A stretch of DNA of 64,000 bases from assembly GCF_008704935.1 (NCBI RefSeq), contig NZ_CP023692.1:4741001-4805000 (forward strand), written 5' to 3'. A model generated the notes under the pieces. It was not told the DNA's origin. It searched no databases and saw only the letters and a list, made by a program, of their open reading frames with translations. The stretch comes from Streptomyces vinaceus (GTDB taxonomy: Bacteria > Actinomycetota > Actinomycetes > Streptomycetales > Streptomycetaceae). This document shows, piece by piece, positions 43,282 to 52,259 of the stretch. Position numbers and translations under genes: made by a program. The first letter of the stretch is position 1, and every line of letters begins with the position of its first letter.

Positions 43282-46200
43282 GTGGCGGCGGCAACGGCGG
43301 CAGCGGGCGGGAAACGGGGCTGGGCCAGGCGGCTCACCGCCTATACCTGGCGGTACAAGACCAATGTGCTGCTGGCCCTCGGGTCCTCGCTGGGCGGCAT
43401 GGCCGTCATGGCCCTCGTACCCCTGGTCACCAAGGTCATCATCGACGACGTCATCGGCGACCACAGCAAGCCCATGGGCGTCTGGGCCGGGCTCCTCATA
43501 GGCGCCGCGGTCCTCGTGTACGTCATGACCTACATACGCAGGTACTACGGCGGCCGCCTCGCGCTCGACGTCCAGCACGACCTGCGCACCGACATGTACG
43601 ACACCATCGCCCGCCTCGACGGGCGCCGCCAGGACGAGCTGTCCACCGGCCAGGTCGTCGGGCGCGCCACCAGCGACCTCCAGCTGATCCAGGGCCTGCT
43701 CTTCATGCTGCCCATGACCATCGGGAACTTCCTCCTCTTCGGGATATCCCTCGGGATCATGCTGGCGCTGTCCCCGCAGCTGACCCTCGTCGCGCTGCTC
43801 ATGGCCCCCGCCCTCTGGTTCATCGCCAAGCGCAGCCGTAAGAAGCTCTTCCCCGCCACCTGGTGGGCCCAGGGCCAGGCCGCCGCCGTCGCCACCGTCG
43901 TCGACGGGGCCGTGACCGGCGTCCGCGTCGTCAAGGGCTTCGGCCAGGAGGAGCAGGAGACCGGCAAGCTGCGCGAAGCCGGGCGCAGGCTCTTCGCCGG
44001 ACGGATGCGGACCATCCGGCTCAACTCCCGCTACACCCCGGCCCTGCAGGCCGTACCCGCCCTCGGGCAGGTCGCCATGCTGGCCCTCGGCGGCTGGATG
44101 GCCACCCAGGGGCACATCACCCTGGGTACGTTCGTCGCCTTCTCCACCTACCTCGCGCAGCTCGTCGGACCCGTCCGCATGCTCGCCATGGTCCTCACCG
44201 TCGGCCAGCAGGCCCGCGCCGGCGTCGAGCGCGTCTTCGAGCTCATCGACACCGAGCCCGTCATCGAAGAGGGCACGCGGGAACTGCCCGCCGACGCCCC
44301 CGCCACCGTCGAGTTCGACGGGGTCGGCTTCGGGTACGACCCCGAGCGGCCCGTCCTCGACGGGTTCTCGCTCTCCATCGCCGAAGGCGAGACCGTCGCC
44401 GTCGTCGGGGCCTCCGGCTCCGGCAAGTCCACCGTCTCCCTCCTCCTGCCGCGCTTCTACGACGCCGACCGCGGCACCGTCCGCGTCGGCGGGCACGACG
44501 TGCGCGAGCTGACGTACGACTCGCTGCGCTCCGCCATCGGGCTCGTACCGGAGGACTCGTTCCTCTTCTCCGACACCATCCGCGCCAACATCGCCTACGG
44601 GCAGCCCGACGCGACCGAGGCGCAGATCGAGGCGGCCGCCCGCGCCGCCCAGGCCGAAGGGTTCATCCAGGCGCTGCCCGCCGGGTACGACACCAAGGTC
44701 GGCGAGCAGGGGCTCACCCTCTCCGGCGGCCAGCGCCAGCGCCTCGCGCTCGCCCGCGCCATCCTCACCGACCCCCGGCTGCTGCTCCTCGACGACGCCA
44801 CCTCGGCGGTCGACGCCCGTGTCGAGCACGAGATCCACGAGGCGCTGCGCACCGTCATGGCCGGCCGCACCACCCTCCTGATCGCCCACCGCCGCTCCAC
44901 GCTCGCGCTGGCGGACCGGATCGCCGTACTCGACCGCGGGCGGCTCGCCGACATCGGCACGCACGAGGAACTGGAGCGCCGCTCTCCCCTCTACCGGCGC
45001 CTGCTCACCGATCCGGACGCGCTCGGCGCCGGTTCGCCGCGCACCCCCGAGGCGCCCGCGATGGCCGAGTTCGAGCGGGACATCGAAGGCAGGCTCGAAC
45101 GGGACATCGAGCTCGAAGCCGAGATCGACTCCGAGCCGGTCAACGCCAAGCGGCGGGTCGTGGACGGGGTGACCCCCGAACTCTGGCGCCGCCAGGAGGA
45201 GCAGGAGGAAGAGGACGCGGAGGAGGCGGAGCCGGCCGCCGGGACCGCCGCCGCGACCGGCGCCGTCGCCGGCATGCTCCCCCCGGCTTCGCCGGGGGGA
45301 CCCCCGGCCACGCCCGAGCTGCTCGCCCAGGTGGCCGCGCTGCCGCCCGCCGACGACGAGCCCGCCGTGGACGAGGACCGCGCCGCGGCCGCCGAGAAGA
45401 GCTACAACCTGCGCCGCCTGCTCAGCGGCTTCTGGGCGCCCCTCGCCGTCAGCCTCGCCCTCGTCGCCGTCGACGCCGGCTCCGGGCTGCTGCTCCCGAT
45501 CCTGATCCGGCACGGCATCGACAAGGGCGTCGAGCAGGCCGCCCTCGGCGCCGTCTGGGTGGCCGCCGTCCTCGCGCTCGGCGTCGTCCTCGCGCAGTGG
45601 GCCGCCCAGTTCGCCGAGACCCGGATGACCGGGCGCACCGGCGAGCGCGTCCTGTACGCCCTGCGCGTCAAGATCTTCGCCCAGCTCCAGCGCCTCGGCC
45701 TCGACTACTACGAGCGCGAGCTGACCGGCAAGATCATGACCCGGATGACCACCGACGTGGACGCCCTCTCCAGCTTCCTGCAGACCGGGCTCGTCACCGC
45801 CGTCGTCTCCGTCTTCACCTTCTTCGGCATCCTGATCGCCCTGCTCGTCCTCGACGTCGAGCTCGCGCTGATCGTCTTCGCCACCCTCCCCGTGCTGGTC
45901 CTCGGCACGGTCGTGTTCCGCCGCAAGTCGGTCGCCGCGTACGAGCTCGCCCGCGACCGGGTCAGCCTGGTCAACGCCGACCTCCAGGAGTCCGTCTCCG
46001 GCCTGCGCATCGTCCAGGCCTTCGGCCGCCAGCGGGCCGGCGCCGCCCGGTTCGCGGCGCGCAGCGACTCGTACCGCCAGGCCCGGGTGCGCGGCCAGTG
46101 GCTGATATCCGTCTACTTCCCCTTCGTGCAGCTGCTGTCCTCCGGGGCCGCGGCCGCCGTGCTGATCGTCGGCGCGGGCCGGGTCGAGGCGGGGACCCTC

Positions 46201-47148
46201 ACCACCGGCGCGCTGGTGGCGTACCTGCTCTACATCGACCTGTTCTTCGCCCCCGTCCAGCAGCTCTCCCAGGTCTTCGACGGCTACCAGCAGGCCACCG
46301 TCTCGCTCGGCCGGATCCAGGGGCTGCTGCGCGAGCCCACCAGCACCCCCCGCCCGGCCGACCCGCGCGCGGTCGGGGAGCTGCGCGGCGAGATCGCCTT
46401 CGAGGACGTGCGGTTCGCCTACGGCACGGCCGAGGAGCGCGGGGAGAAGGGTGACGCGCTGGCCGGAATCAGCCTGCGGATACCCGCCGGGCAGACCGTC
46501 GCCTTCGTCGGGGAGACCGGCGCCGGCAAGTCCACGCTGGTCAAGCTCGTGGCCCGGTTCTACGATCCGACCTCGGGCCGGGTCACCGCCGACGGCGCCG
46601 ATCTGCGCGAGCTCGACCTGACGCAGTACCGCCACCGGCTCGGGGTCGTCCCCCAGGAGCCGTACCTCTTCCCGGGGACGGTCCGCGACGCCATCGCGTA
46701 CGGGCGGCCCGGGGCGGGCGACGCCGAGGTGGAGGCGGCCGCCCGCGCGGTCGGCGCCCACGACATGATCGCCACCCTCGACGGCGGCTACCTGCACGCC
46801 GTCGCCGAGCGCGGCCGCAACCTCTCGGCCGGCCAGCGCCAGCTGATCGCGCTGGCCCGTGCCGAACTCGTCGACCCGGACGTACTGCTGCTCGACGAGG
46901 CCACCGCCGCGCTCGACCTGGCCACCGAGGCGCAGGTCAACCAGGCCACCGACCGGCTCGCCGGCAAGCGCACCACCCTCGTGGTCGCGCACCGGCTGAC
47001 CACGGCCGCGCGCGCCGACCGCGTCGTGGTCATGGACCGCGGCCGGGTCGTGGAGGACGGCACCCACGCCGAACTCGTGGCCCGCGGCGGCCGCTACGCC
47101 GAACTGTGGCGCACCTTCGTCGGCGAGGACGAACGCGCCGCCGCCTGA
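43282..47148 (+). CDS. fused double ABC exporter (two TMD-NBD halves in one chain)
   Basis: A 1288-residue protein holding two complete ABC-exporter half-transporters. Half 1: membrane helices about 30-340 (VLLALGSSLGGMAVMALVPL), Walker A GASGSGKST near 375, signature LSGGQRQ near 480, Walker B LLLLDDATSAVD. Then a 100-residue acidic and Pro/Ala-rich linker. Half 2: helices about 715-1000, Walker A GETGAGKST near 1076, degenerate signature LSAGQRQ near 1181, Walker B VLLLDEATAALD. Such pairs (TmrA/TmrB-like) are usually two genes; here they are fused. GTG start at 43282 with GGGAGG five bases upstream. Exports lipids, drugs or peptides; substrate unknown. Confidence 0.88.
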   Translation: MAAATAAAGGKRGWARRLTAYTWRYKTNVLLALGSSLGGMAVMALVPLVTKVIIDDVIGDHSKPMGVWAGLLIGAAVLVYVMTYIRRYYGGRLALDVQHDLRTDMYDTIARLDGRRQDELSTGQVVGRATSDLQLIQGLLFMLPMTIGNFLLFGISLGIMLALSPQLTLVALLMAPALWFIAKRSRKKLFPATWWAQGQAAAVATVVDGAVTGVRVVKGFGQEEQETGKLREAGRRLFAGRMRTIRLNSRYTPALQAVPALGQVAMLALGGWMATQGHITLGTFVAFSTYLAQLVGPVRMLAMVLTVGQQARAGVERVFELIDTEPVIEEGTRELPADAPATVEFDGVGFGYDPERPVLDGFSLSIAEGETVAVVGASGSGKSTVSLLLPRFYDADRGTVRVGGHDVRELTYDSLRSAIGLVPEDSFLFSDTIRANIAYGQPDATEAQIEAAARAAQAEGFIQALPAGYDTKVGEQGLTLSGGQRQRLALARAILTDPRLLLLDDATSAVDARVEHEIHEALRTVMAGRTTLLIAHRRSTLALADRIAVLDRGRLADIGTHEELERRSPLYRRLLTDPDALGAGSPRTPEAPAMAEFERDIEGRLERDIELEAEIDSEPVNAKRRVVDGVTPELWRRQEEQEEEDAEEAEPAAGTAAATGAVAGMLPPASPGGPPATPELLAQVAALPPADDEPAVDEDRAAAAEKSYNLRRLLSGFWAPLAVSLALVAVDAGSGLLLPILIRHGIDKGVEQAALGAVWVAAVLALGVVLAQWAAQFAETRMTGRTGERVLYALRVKIFAQLQRLGLDYYERELTGKIMTRMTTDVDALSSFLQTGLVTAVVSVFTFFGILIALLVLDVELALIVFATLPVLVLGTVVFRRKSVAAYELARDRVSLVNADLQESVSGLRIVQAFGRQRAGAARFAARSDSYRQARVRGQWLISVYFPFVQLLSSGAAAAVLIVGAGRVEAGTLTTGALVAYLLYIDLFFAPVQQLSQVFDGYQQATVSLGRIQGLLREPTSTPRPADPRAVGELRGEIAFEDVRFAYGTAEERGEKGDALAGISLRIPAGQTVAFVGETGAGKSTLVKLVARFYDPTSGRVTADGADLRELDLTQYRHRLGVVPQEPYLFPGTVRDAIAYGRPGAGDAEVEAAARAVGAHDMIATLDGGYLHAVAERGRNLSAGQRQLIALARAELVDPDVLLLDEATAALDLATEAQVNQATDRLAGKRTTLVVAHRLTTAARADRVVVMDRGRVVEDGTHAELVARGGRYAELWRTFVGEDERAAA
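45279..45307. repeat. palindromic REP-like element in the ABC linker
   Basis: CCCCCCGGC-TTC-GCCGGGGGG forms a 9-bp hairpin followed by ACCCCCGG, which can pair with the right arm instead. It is translated in frame (MLPPASPGGPPATP) within the inter-domain linker. Such GGGGGACCCCC-type palindromes recur in Streptomyces genomes, mostly between genes. Confidence 0.6.
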
Positions 47149-47182
47149 GGCCGCCCGCGGGCCCGGCCCCGCCGCCCCGCAG

Positions 47183-47218
47183 CCCCCCGGATCTTGCTGT
47201 GAGCAACCTTCCGGGGGG
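47183..47218 (+). terminator. terminator after the ABC exporter
   Basis: CCCCCCGGA (47183-47191) pairs with TCCGGGGGG (47210-47218) across an 18-base loop. Confidence 0.65.
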
Positions 47219-47225
47219 TCCGCGC

Positions 47226-47254
47226 GTCGTACGTGCGTACGTGTCGCGTACGAC
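47226..47254. promoter_or_regulatory. inverted repeat upstream of the small secreted protein gene
   Basis: GTCGTACG (47226-47233) and CGTACGAC (47247-47254) form a perfect 8-bp inverted repeat with a 13-base spacer, ending 15 bases before the start of the secreted protein. Candidate operator or 5' leader hairpin. Confidence 0.4.
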
Positions 47255-47269
47255 CGATCGGGGGACAGG

Positions 47270-47671
47270 GTGGAGCACGGACGGAAGGGGCGCGGCCGGG
47301 GAGCCGCGCCGGTACGGGTGTTCGTGGCCGGGCTGATGCTGTGCGCGGGCGGGCTGCTCGCGGCGCCGGCGGCGCACGCGGCGACCGGCGGCTGCGCGGG
47401 CGCCCTGGTCAGGACGCTGCCGTTGCCGACGGGCGAGGTGCGCGTCTACAAGAGCCGTACGCAGGCCTGCGTGGTGACCGTCGCCCACGATCCGGGCCGG
47501 CGCCGGGCGATGGCGGTGAGCCTCCAGCCGCGCGGCGGGGTCCCGGTCCGCGATGCCGGGCAATTCACCCGATATGCCGGACCTGTCACCGTCGGTGCGA
47601 TCAGCCGCTGCGTGTATGTAAAGGGGAGCATCGAGGCCGGATCCGTCGATTCCGGCTGGATTCTGTGCTGA
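47270..47671 (+). CDS. small secreted cysteine-containing protein
   Basis: A 133-residue exported protein starting at GTG 47270 with GGGGGA before it. After a basic N-terminus the signal core is VRVFVAGLMLCAGGLLAAPAAHA, with cleavage before ATGGC. The mature 90-residue domain has four cysteines (GGCAG, QACVV, SRCVY, WILC), which could make two disulfides, and beta-rich segments EVRVYKS, ACVVTVAHD and RAMAVSLQPRGGVPV. I do not recognise the family. It precedes a secreted S37-type peptidase gene on the same strand by 84 bases, so an inhibitor or partner role is possible but speculative. Confidence 0.7.
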   Translation: MEHGRKGRGRGAAPVRVFVAGLMLCAGGLLAAPAAHAATGGCAGALVRTLPLPTGEVRVYKSRTQACVVTVAHDPGRRRAMAVSLQPRGGVPVRDAGQFTRYAGPVTVGAISRCVYVKGSIEAGSVDSGWILC

Positions 47672-47755
47672 ACGAGCGGCCCAACTAGGTCTGGTCAGCT
47701 GCGCGTTGACCCCGCTAGGTTCACGGGCGACCGAAGTGAACTCAGGGGAGGGTGA

Positions 47756-49189
47756 ATGCGCAAGACGCTCGGCTGGCTGCTGTCGCTCGTGATGCTGATC
47801 GGCATCACGGGCACAGCCGGCTTCACGGCCCAGGCGGCCACCGCCGCGGGGCCGTCCGCCGCGACGGACATCAAGGACGAGATCCTCGCCATCGCGGGGA
47901 TGAGTCTGATCGAGGAGAAGGAGTACCCCGGGTACCGCTTCTTCGTACTGAACTACGAGCAGCCGGTCGACCACCGGAACCCGTCGAAGGGCACCTTCAA
48001 GCAGCGCTTCACCCTGCTGCACAAGGACGTCTCCCGGCCCACGGTCTTCTACACCTCCGGCTACAACGTCAACACCAGCCCCCGCCGCAGTGAGCCGACG
48101 ACGATCGTCGACGGCAACCAGGTGTCGCTGGAGTACCGGTTCTTCACGCCCTCCCGGCCCGACCCGGCCAACTGGGCGAACCTGGACATCTGGCAGGCCG
48201 CCAGCGACCAGCACCGCCTCTTCACCGCCCTCAAGAAGGTCTACAAGAAGAACTGGCTGGCCACGGGCGGCAGCAAGGGCGGTATGACGGCGACGTACTA
48301 CGAGCGCTACTACCCGCGCGACATGGACGGCGTCGTCGCGTACGTCGCGCCGAACGACGTCGTCAACAAGGAGGACTCGGCGTACGACCGGTTCTTCGCC
48401 AAGGTCGGCACCAAGGAGTGCCGCGACAAGCTGAACGCGGTGCAGCGCGAGGCGCTGGTGCGCCGTGAGCCGCTGGAAGCCAAGTACGCGGCCGCCGCCG
48501 CGGAGAACGGCTGGACCTTCACCACCGTCGGCAGCCTGGACAAGGCCTACGAGGCCGTCGTGCTCGACTACGTGTGGGCGTTCTGGCAGTACAGCCTGCT
48601 CGCCGACTGCGCCACCATCCCGGCCGCGGCGACCGCGAGCGACCAGGAGATCTGGGACTCGGTCGACACCATCTCCGGCTTCTCGGCCTACGCCGACCAG
48701 GGCCTGGAGACGTACACGCCGTACTACTACCAGGCGGGCACGCAGCTCGGCTCGCCCGACATCAAGCAGCCGCACCTGAAGGGCCTGAGCCGCTACGGCT
48801 ACCAGCCGCCGCGCAACTTCGTGCCCCGTGACATCCCGATGACCTTCCAGCCCGGGGTCATGGCCGACGTCGACAACTGGGTGAGGAACAACGCCAACCA
48901 GATGCTGTTCGTGTACGGGCAGAACGACCCGTGGGGTGCCGAACCGTTCCACCTCGGCTACACCGTGCGTGACAGCTACGTGATGATCGCGCCGGGCGCC
49001 AACCACGGGGCCAGCGTCTCCAAGCTCCTGGACGGCGAGAAGGCACTGGCCACGCAGAAGATCCTGCAGTGGGCCGGGGTCGCCCCCGCCGCCGCGCTCG
49101 CCGACGCGGGCCGGGCGACGCCGCTGGCGAAGCCCGACGCGGTGCTCGACCAGCAGCAGATGGAGCGCGAGCCGCAGCTGCGGCCGTAG
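47756..49189 (+). CDS. secreted prolyl tri/tetrapeptidyl aminopeptidase (S37 family)
   Basis: A 477-residue exported serine peptidase resembling the PS-10 / S. mobaraensis tripeptidyl aminopeptidase group. Signal peptide MRKTLGWLLSLVMLIGITGTAGFTAQA. The mature enzyme has GYRFFVLNYEQPVDHRNPSKGTFKQRF, the nucleophile in ATGGSKGGMTATYY (GGSKGG), DPWGAEPF for the Asp, and PGANHGASV with the catalytic His. It trims N-terminal tri- and tetrapeptides from extracellular proteins and removes activation peptides. ATG at 47756 behind GGGGAGGG. Confidence 0.88.
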   Translation: MRKTLGWLLSLVMLIGITGTAGFTAQAATAAGPSAATDIKDEILAIAGMSLIEEKEYPGYRFFVLNYEQPVDHRNPSKGTFKQRFTLLHKDVSRPTVFYTSGYNVNTSPRRSEPTTIVDGNQVSLEYRFFTPSRPDPANWANLDIWQAASDQHRLFTALKKVYKKNWLATGGSKGGMTATYYERYYPRDMDGVVAYVAPNDVVNKEDSAYDRFFAKVGTKECRDKLNAVQREALVRREPLEAKYAAAAAENGWTFTTVGSLDKAYEAVVLDYVWAFWQYSLLADCATIPAAATASDQEIWDSVDTISGFSAYADQGLETYTPYYYQAGTQLGSPDIKQPHLKGLSRYGYQPPRNFVPRDIPMTFQPGVMADVDNWVRNNANQMLFVYGQNDPWGAEPFHLGYTVRDSYVMIAPGANHGASVSKLLDGEKALATQKILQWAGVAPAAALADAGRATPLAKPDAVLDQQQMEREPQLRP

Positions 49190-49235
49190 CTCCCCGGTAG
49201 GGCCCGAGGGGCCACGGGAGAGGTAGTACGGCCGG

Positions 49236-49258
49236 TACCCGGTTACGCGCACCGGGTA
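49236..49258. terminator. bidirectional terminator
   Basis: TACCCGGT (49236-49243) pairs with ACCGGGTA (49251-49258) between the peptidase gene and the convergent GH3 gene. Confidence 0.6.
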
Positions 49259-49261
49259 AGG

Positions 49262-51181
49262 CTAGTCGTACGACAGCCCGTGGCCCAGCGGGTAGCGGCC
49301 CGGCACCGGGACCGGGAGCCGGCCCGCGGGCCGTACCGCCCCGGTCACCACCCGGGCCGCCGCCCGCATCTCCACGTCCGTCCAGGTGTACGTCGCCAGC
49401 TCCGCCGCGCACGCGGGCAGCCGGGCGGGGTCGTACGGGTTGCGGATCGCCACCAGGACCACCGGCACCCCGGTGGCCAGCAGTTCCTCGACCAGCGTGC
49501 GCTGGGGATCGTCCCCCTCGGCGACGTTGTACGTGCACACCAGCACCGCCGCGTTGCCGGGAGCGGCGGCCACCGCCCGGGCGGGCGCCACGGCCGTGGC
49601 CCGGCAGCCCAGGGCCGTCAGCTCCCGGGCCAGTACCGCGGTAGGGGGGCCCGTCGTACCGCTGGGGGAGGCGGGGTCGGCCCCGGTGACCAGCACCCGG
49701 GGCGCCGCCGCGGGGTCCAGGGGCAGCAGTTTCACGGGATTGGCGAGCAGGGTCGTCGTACCCGCCGCGATCTCGTCCGCGGCCGTCAGGTGCGCAGGGA
49801 TCCCCACCAGCGCGTCCGTCCGCCCGGCGGCCGTGTGCGCCGCGTCGAACAGCCCCCGGCGGGCCTTCAGTTCCAGGATCCGCAGGACCGATTCCTCGAT
49901 CCGGGCCCGCGTCAGCTCGCCCGCCTCGACGGCGGCGAGCACGCTGCGGTGGGCCAGGCCCAGGTCCGGCGGGTTCAGCAGCTGGTCGCAGCCCGCCTTC
50001 AGGGCCAGGACCGGGACCCGGTCGTCCCCGTACTTCTGGCGTACACCGGCCATGTCGAGCGCGTCGGTGACCACCACCCCCCGAAATCCCAGGCGTTCGC
50101 GCAGGATGCCCGTCACGATCGGCCGGGAGAGGGTCGCCGGGTCCCCCGAGGGGTCGAGTGCGGGGAAGACGATGTGCGCCGTCATCACGGCGTCCACGCC
50201 CGCCTCCACCGCCGCCCGGAACGGCGGCTCGTCCAGCTCCTCCCACTGCGCCCGGCTGTGCCGCATCACCGGCAGCCCGACGTGGCTGTCGGTCTCGGTG
50301 TCCCCGTGCCCGGGGAAGTGCTTGGCGGTGGCGGCCACGCCGGCCCCCTGGTAGCCGCGGACCTGGGCGGCGACCAGGGCGGCGACCGCCTGGGGGTCGG
50401 AGCCGAAGGACCGTACCCCGATCACCGGATTGGCAGGGTTGACGTTCACGTCGGCCACCGGGGCGTAGTCCTGCCGGATGCCCATCGCGGCCAGCTCGGC
50501 CCCCGCGATGCGTGCGGCGCGGCGGGCCTCGGCGGTGGCCGCGGAATCGGAGCCGGCGTTGGAGCCGGTGTCGGAGCCGGTGGTGGTACCACCCGTACCA
50601 CCACCCGCGCCGTGCCGTGCCCCCAGCGCCATCGCCCCCGGCAGCAGCGTCGCCGGCTTGCCGATGCGCGCCACGGCGCCGTGCTCCTGGTCGGTGGAGA
50701 GCAGCAGCGGGATACCGGAACCGGCGCTCGCCGCCGCACGTTGGAGGGCTGCCGACAGTTCGGCGATCTGCTGCGGGTCGCGGGTGTTGTGCGCCCAGGA
50801 GAAGTAGATGATCCCGCCCAGGTGGTAGCGGGAGACCAGCTCCGCGGCGGTGCGCACCCCGAACAGCTTCTCGTTCTGCTCCGCGTCCGCCGGATCCGGA
50901 TCAGTCGCCGAATGGCCGTACGCGCGCGACACGAAGAGCTGCCCGACCTTCTCCGCCAGGCTCATCCCGGCCACCAGGCGGCGCAGCGCCGCCCGGTCGG
51001 GCGCCCGGCCCGGCGGCCGGTCGCCGGGGCGCCCGTCATCGGGCCGGCCCTCCCCGGGGCGCGGCCCCCCGTCCCCGCCGCCCGGGTTGCGGCCCGCGGC
51101 GTACGAGGCCACCCCGGCGGCCGAGACGGCGGCCAGGGCGGCCGCGGTGAGCAGTGACCTGCGGGACGCGTGGTACGACAC
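49262..51181 (-). CDS. secreted glycoside hydrolase family 3 beta-N-acetylhexosaminidase
   Basis: A 639-residue exported enzyme of the NagZ-type GH3 group. A twin-arginine signal is seen (HASRRSLLTAAALAAVSAAG), then a low-complexity Gly/Arg/Asp/Pro linker. The catalytic barrel holds LVAGMSLAEKVGQLF, STDQEHGAVAR, the NagZ motif KHFPGHGDTETDSH (catalytic His) and GFRGVVVTDALDMAGV (nucleophile Asp). The C-terminal GH3_C-like domain follows. GTG at 51181 is chosen because it puts the RR motif near the N-terminus. A start at 51226 would overlap the LysR gene. It likely releases GlcNAc from muropeptides or chitin oligomers outside the cell. Confidence 0.87.
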   Translation of the reverse strand: MSYHASRRSLLTAAALAAVSAAGVASYAAGRNPGGGDGGPRPGEGRPDDGRPGDRPPGRAPDRAALRRLVAGMSLAEKVGQLFVSRAYGHSATDPDPADAEQNEKLFGVRTAAELVSRYHLGGIIYFSWAHNTRDPQQIAELSAALQRAAASAGSGIPLLLSTDQEHGAVARIGKPATLLPGAMALGARHGAGGGTGGTTTGSDTGSNAGSDSAATAEARRAARIAGAELAAMGIRQDYAPVADVNVNPANPVIGVRSFGSDPQAVAALVAAQVRGYQGAGVAATAKHFPGHGDTETDSHVGLPVMRHSRAQWEELDEPPFRAAVEAGVDAVMTAHIVFPALDPSGDPATLSRPIVTGILRERLGFRGVVVTDALDMAGVRQKYGDDRVPVLALKAGCDQLLNPPDLGLAHRSVLAAVEAGELTRARIEESVLRILELKARRGLFDAAHTAAGRTDALVGIPAHLTAADEIAAGTTTLLANPVKLLPLDPAAAPRVLVTGADPASPSGTTGPPTAVLARELTALGCRATAVAPARAVAAAPGNAAVLVCTYNVAEGDDPQRTLVEELLATGVPVVLVAIRNPYDPARLPACAAELATYTWTDVEMRAAARVVTGAVRPAGRLPVPVPGRYPLGHGLSYD

Positions 51182-51191
51182 GCGCCGGACC

Positions 51192-52148
51192 CTACTGCCG
51201 GGCCGCGTCCGCGCCGCCGGGGACACTCGGGAGGTCCCCCGGACGGGGTGACACGTACGCCCAGTGCTCCTGCAGGGTCCGTACCGCCTCGGTGATCGCC
51301 GGCCGGCGGGCCGCCCCCGTCCGCCACAGGGCGTACAACCTGCGTACGGGGCCCGGCTCCAGCGGTACGGCCACCGCGCCCGGTGGCAGCGCCCCGGTGC
51401 CCAGCCGGGGGACGACGGCCACTCCCAGCCCGGCCGCGACCAGCGCGACGATGGTGTGGTTCTCCTCGGCCACGTGCGCGATGTCGGGCACGAACCCGGC
51501 GGTGCGCAGCGTCCGCACCAGCCAGTCGTGGCAGACCCGGCCGGGCGGCTGGCAGACCCAGCGCTCGCCGCCGAGGTCCGCCCGGCGGATGACCGCCCGC
51601 CGCGTGAACGGGTGGTCCTCGGGTACCACCAGGTCGCAGCGGTCGTCCCCGATGACCGCCTGCTCGACTCCCTCCGGGGCCGGCAGCGGGGCGATGTCCC
51701 AGTCGTGGGCCACCGCCAGGTCGGTGACCCCGCGGGCCACCAGGTCCACCGACAGGTGGGGGTCGACCTCGGTCAGGCGCACGTCCAGCGCGGGATGCCG
51801 GCGCGCGAGATCGGCGAGCGCCCCCGGCATAAGACCGCGCGCCGCCGAGGCGAAGGCAGCCACCGTCAGCAGCCCGCTCGGCTGCCCGCGCCGCTCCTCC
51901 AGGGTGGTCTCGGCGCGCTCCACGATCGCCAGCAACTCCTGGGCCGTCTCGGCGAGGTGCCGGGCCTCCTCGGTGAGCGCGACCCCGCGCCCGCGCCGCT
52001 CCAGCAGCGTGGTCCGGGTCTCCCGCTCCAGTTTGGCGATCTGCTGGGACACCGCGGAGGGGGTGTAGCCGAGGGCGGCCGCCGCGCCCGCGACCGAGCC
52101 GTGGACGGAGACGGCGTGCAGGGCGCGCAGCCGGGAGAGGTCGAGCAT
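51192..52148 (-). CDS. LysR family transcriptional regulator
   Basis: A 318-residue LysR regulator. The helix-turn-helix is LSRLRALHAVSVHGSVAGAAAALGYTPSAVSQQIAKLERETRTTLLERRGRGVALT, followed by a coiled linker and the periplasmic-binding-like effector domain (LLTVAAFASAARGLMPGALADLARRHPALDVRLTEVDP). The ATG at 52148 gives the usual MLDLSRL start. Divergent from the EamA transporter gene 111 bases away, which is the classic arrangement for control of an exporter. It lies ten bases upstream of the GH3 gene on the same strand, perhaps by chance. Confidence 0.88.
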   Translation of the reverse strand: MLDLSRLRALHAVSVHGSVAGAAAALGYTPSAVSQQIAKLERETRTTLLERRGRGVALTEEARHLAETAQELLAIVERAETTLEERRGQPSGLLTVAAFASAARGLMPGALADLARRHPALDVRLTEVDPHLSVDLVARGVTDLAVAHDWDIAPLPAPEGVEQAVIGDDRCDLVVPEDHPFTRRAVIRRADLGGERWVCQPPGRVCHDWLVRTLRTAGFVPDIAHVAEENHTIVALVAAGLGVAVVPRLGTGALPPGAVAVPLEPGPVRRLYALWRTGAARRPAITEAVRTLQEHWAYVSPRPGDLPSVPGGADAARQ

Positions 52149-52259
52149 GCGGCCCATCGTAGGCACCGCCGGTCCGCGAGGCACCCGTAAGCGATACTTC
52201 ATCCATCCCGGAAGACATCCGCGCTGGTGCTACATGGTTGCTGCGCCGATGCTCGAAGC

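Noticed and set aside
43159..47067. A 1302-codon open frame on the minus strand opposite the ABC exporter
   Set aside because: It is a high-GC mirror of the real gene. It lacks recognisable domains and is rich in Gly/Arg/Asp/His runs, while the plus strand encodes two full ABC half-transporters.
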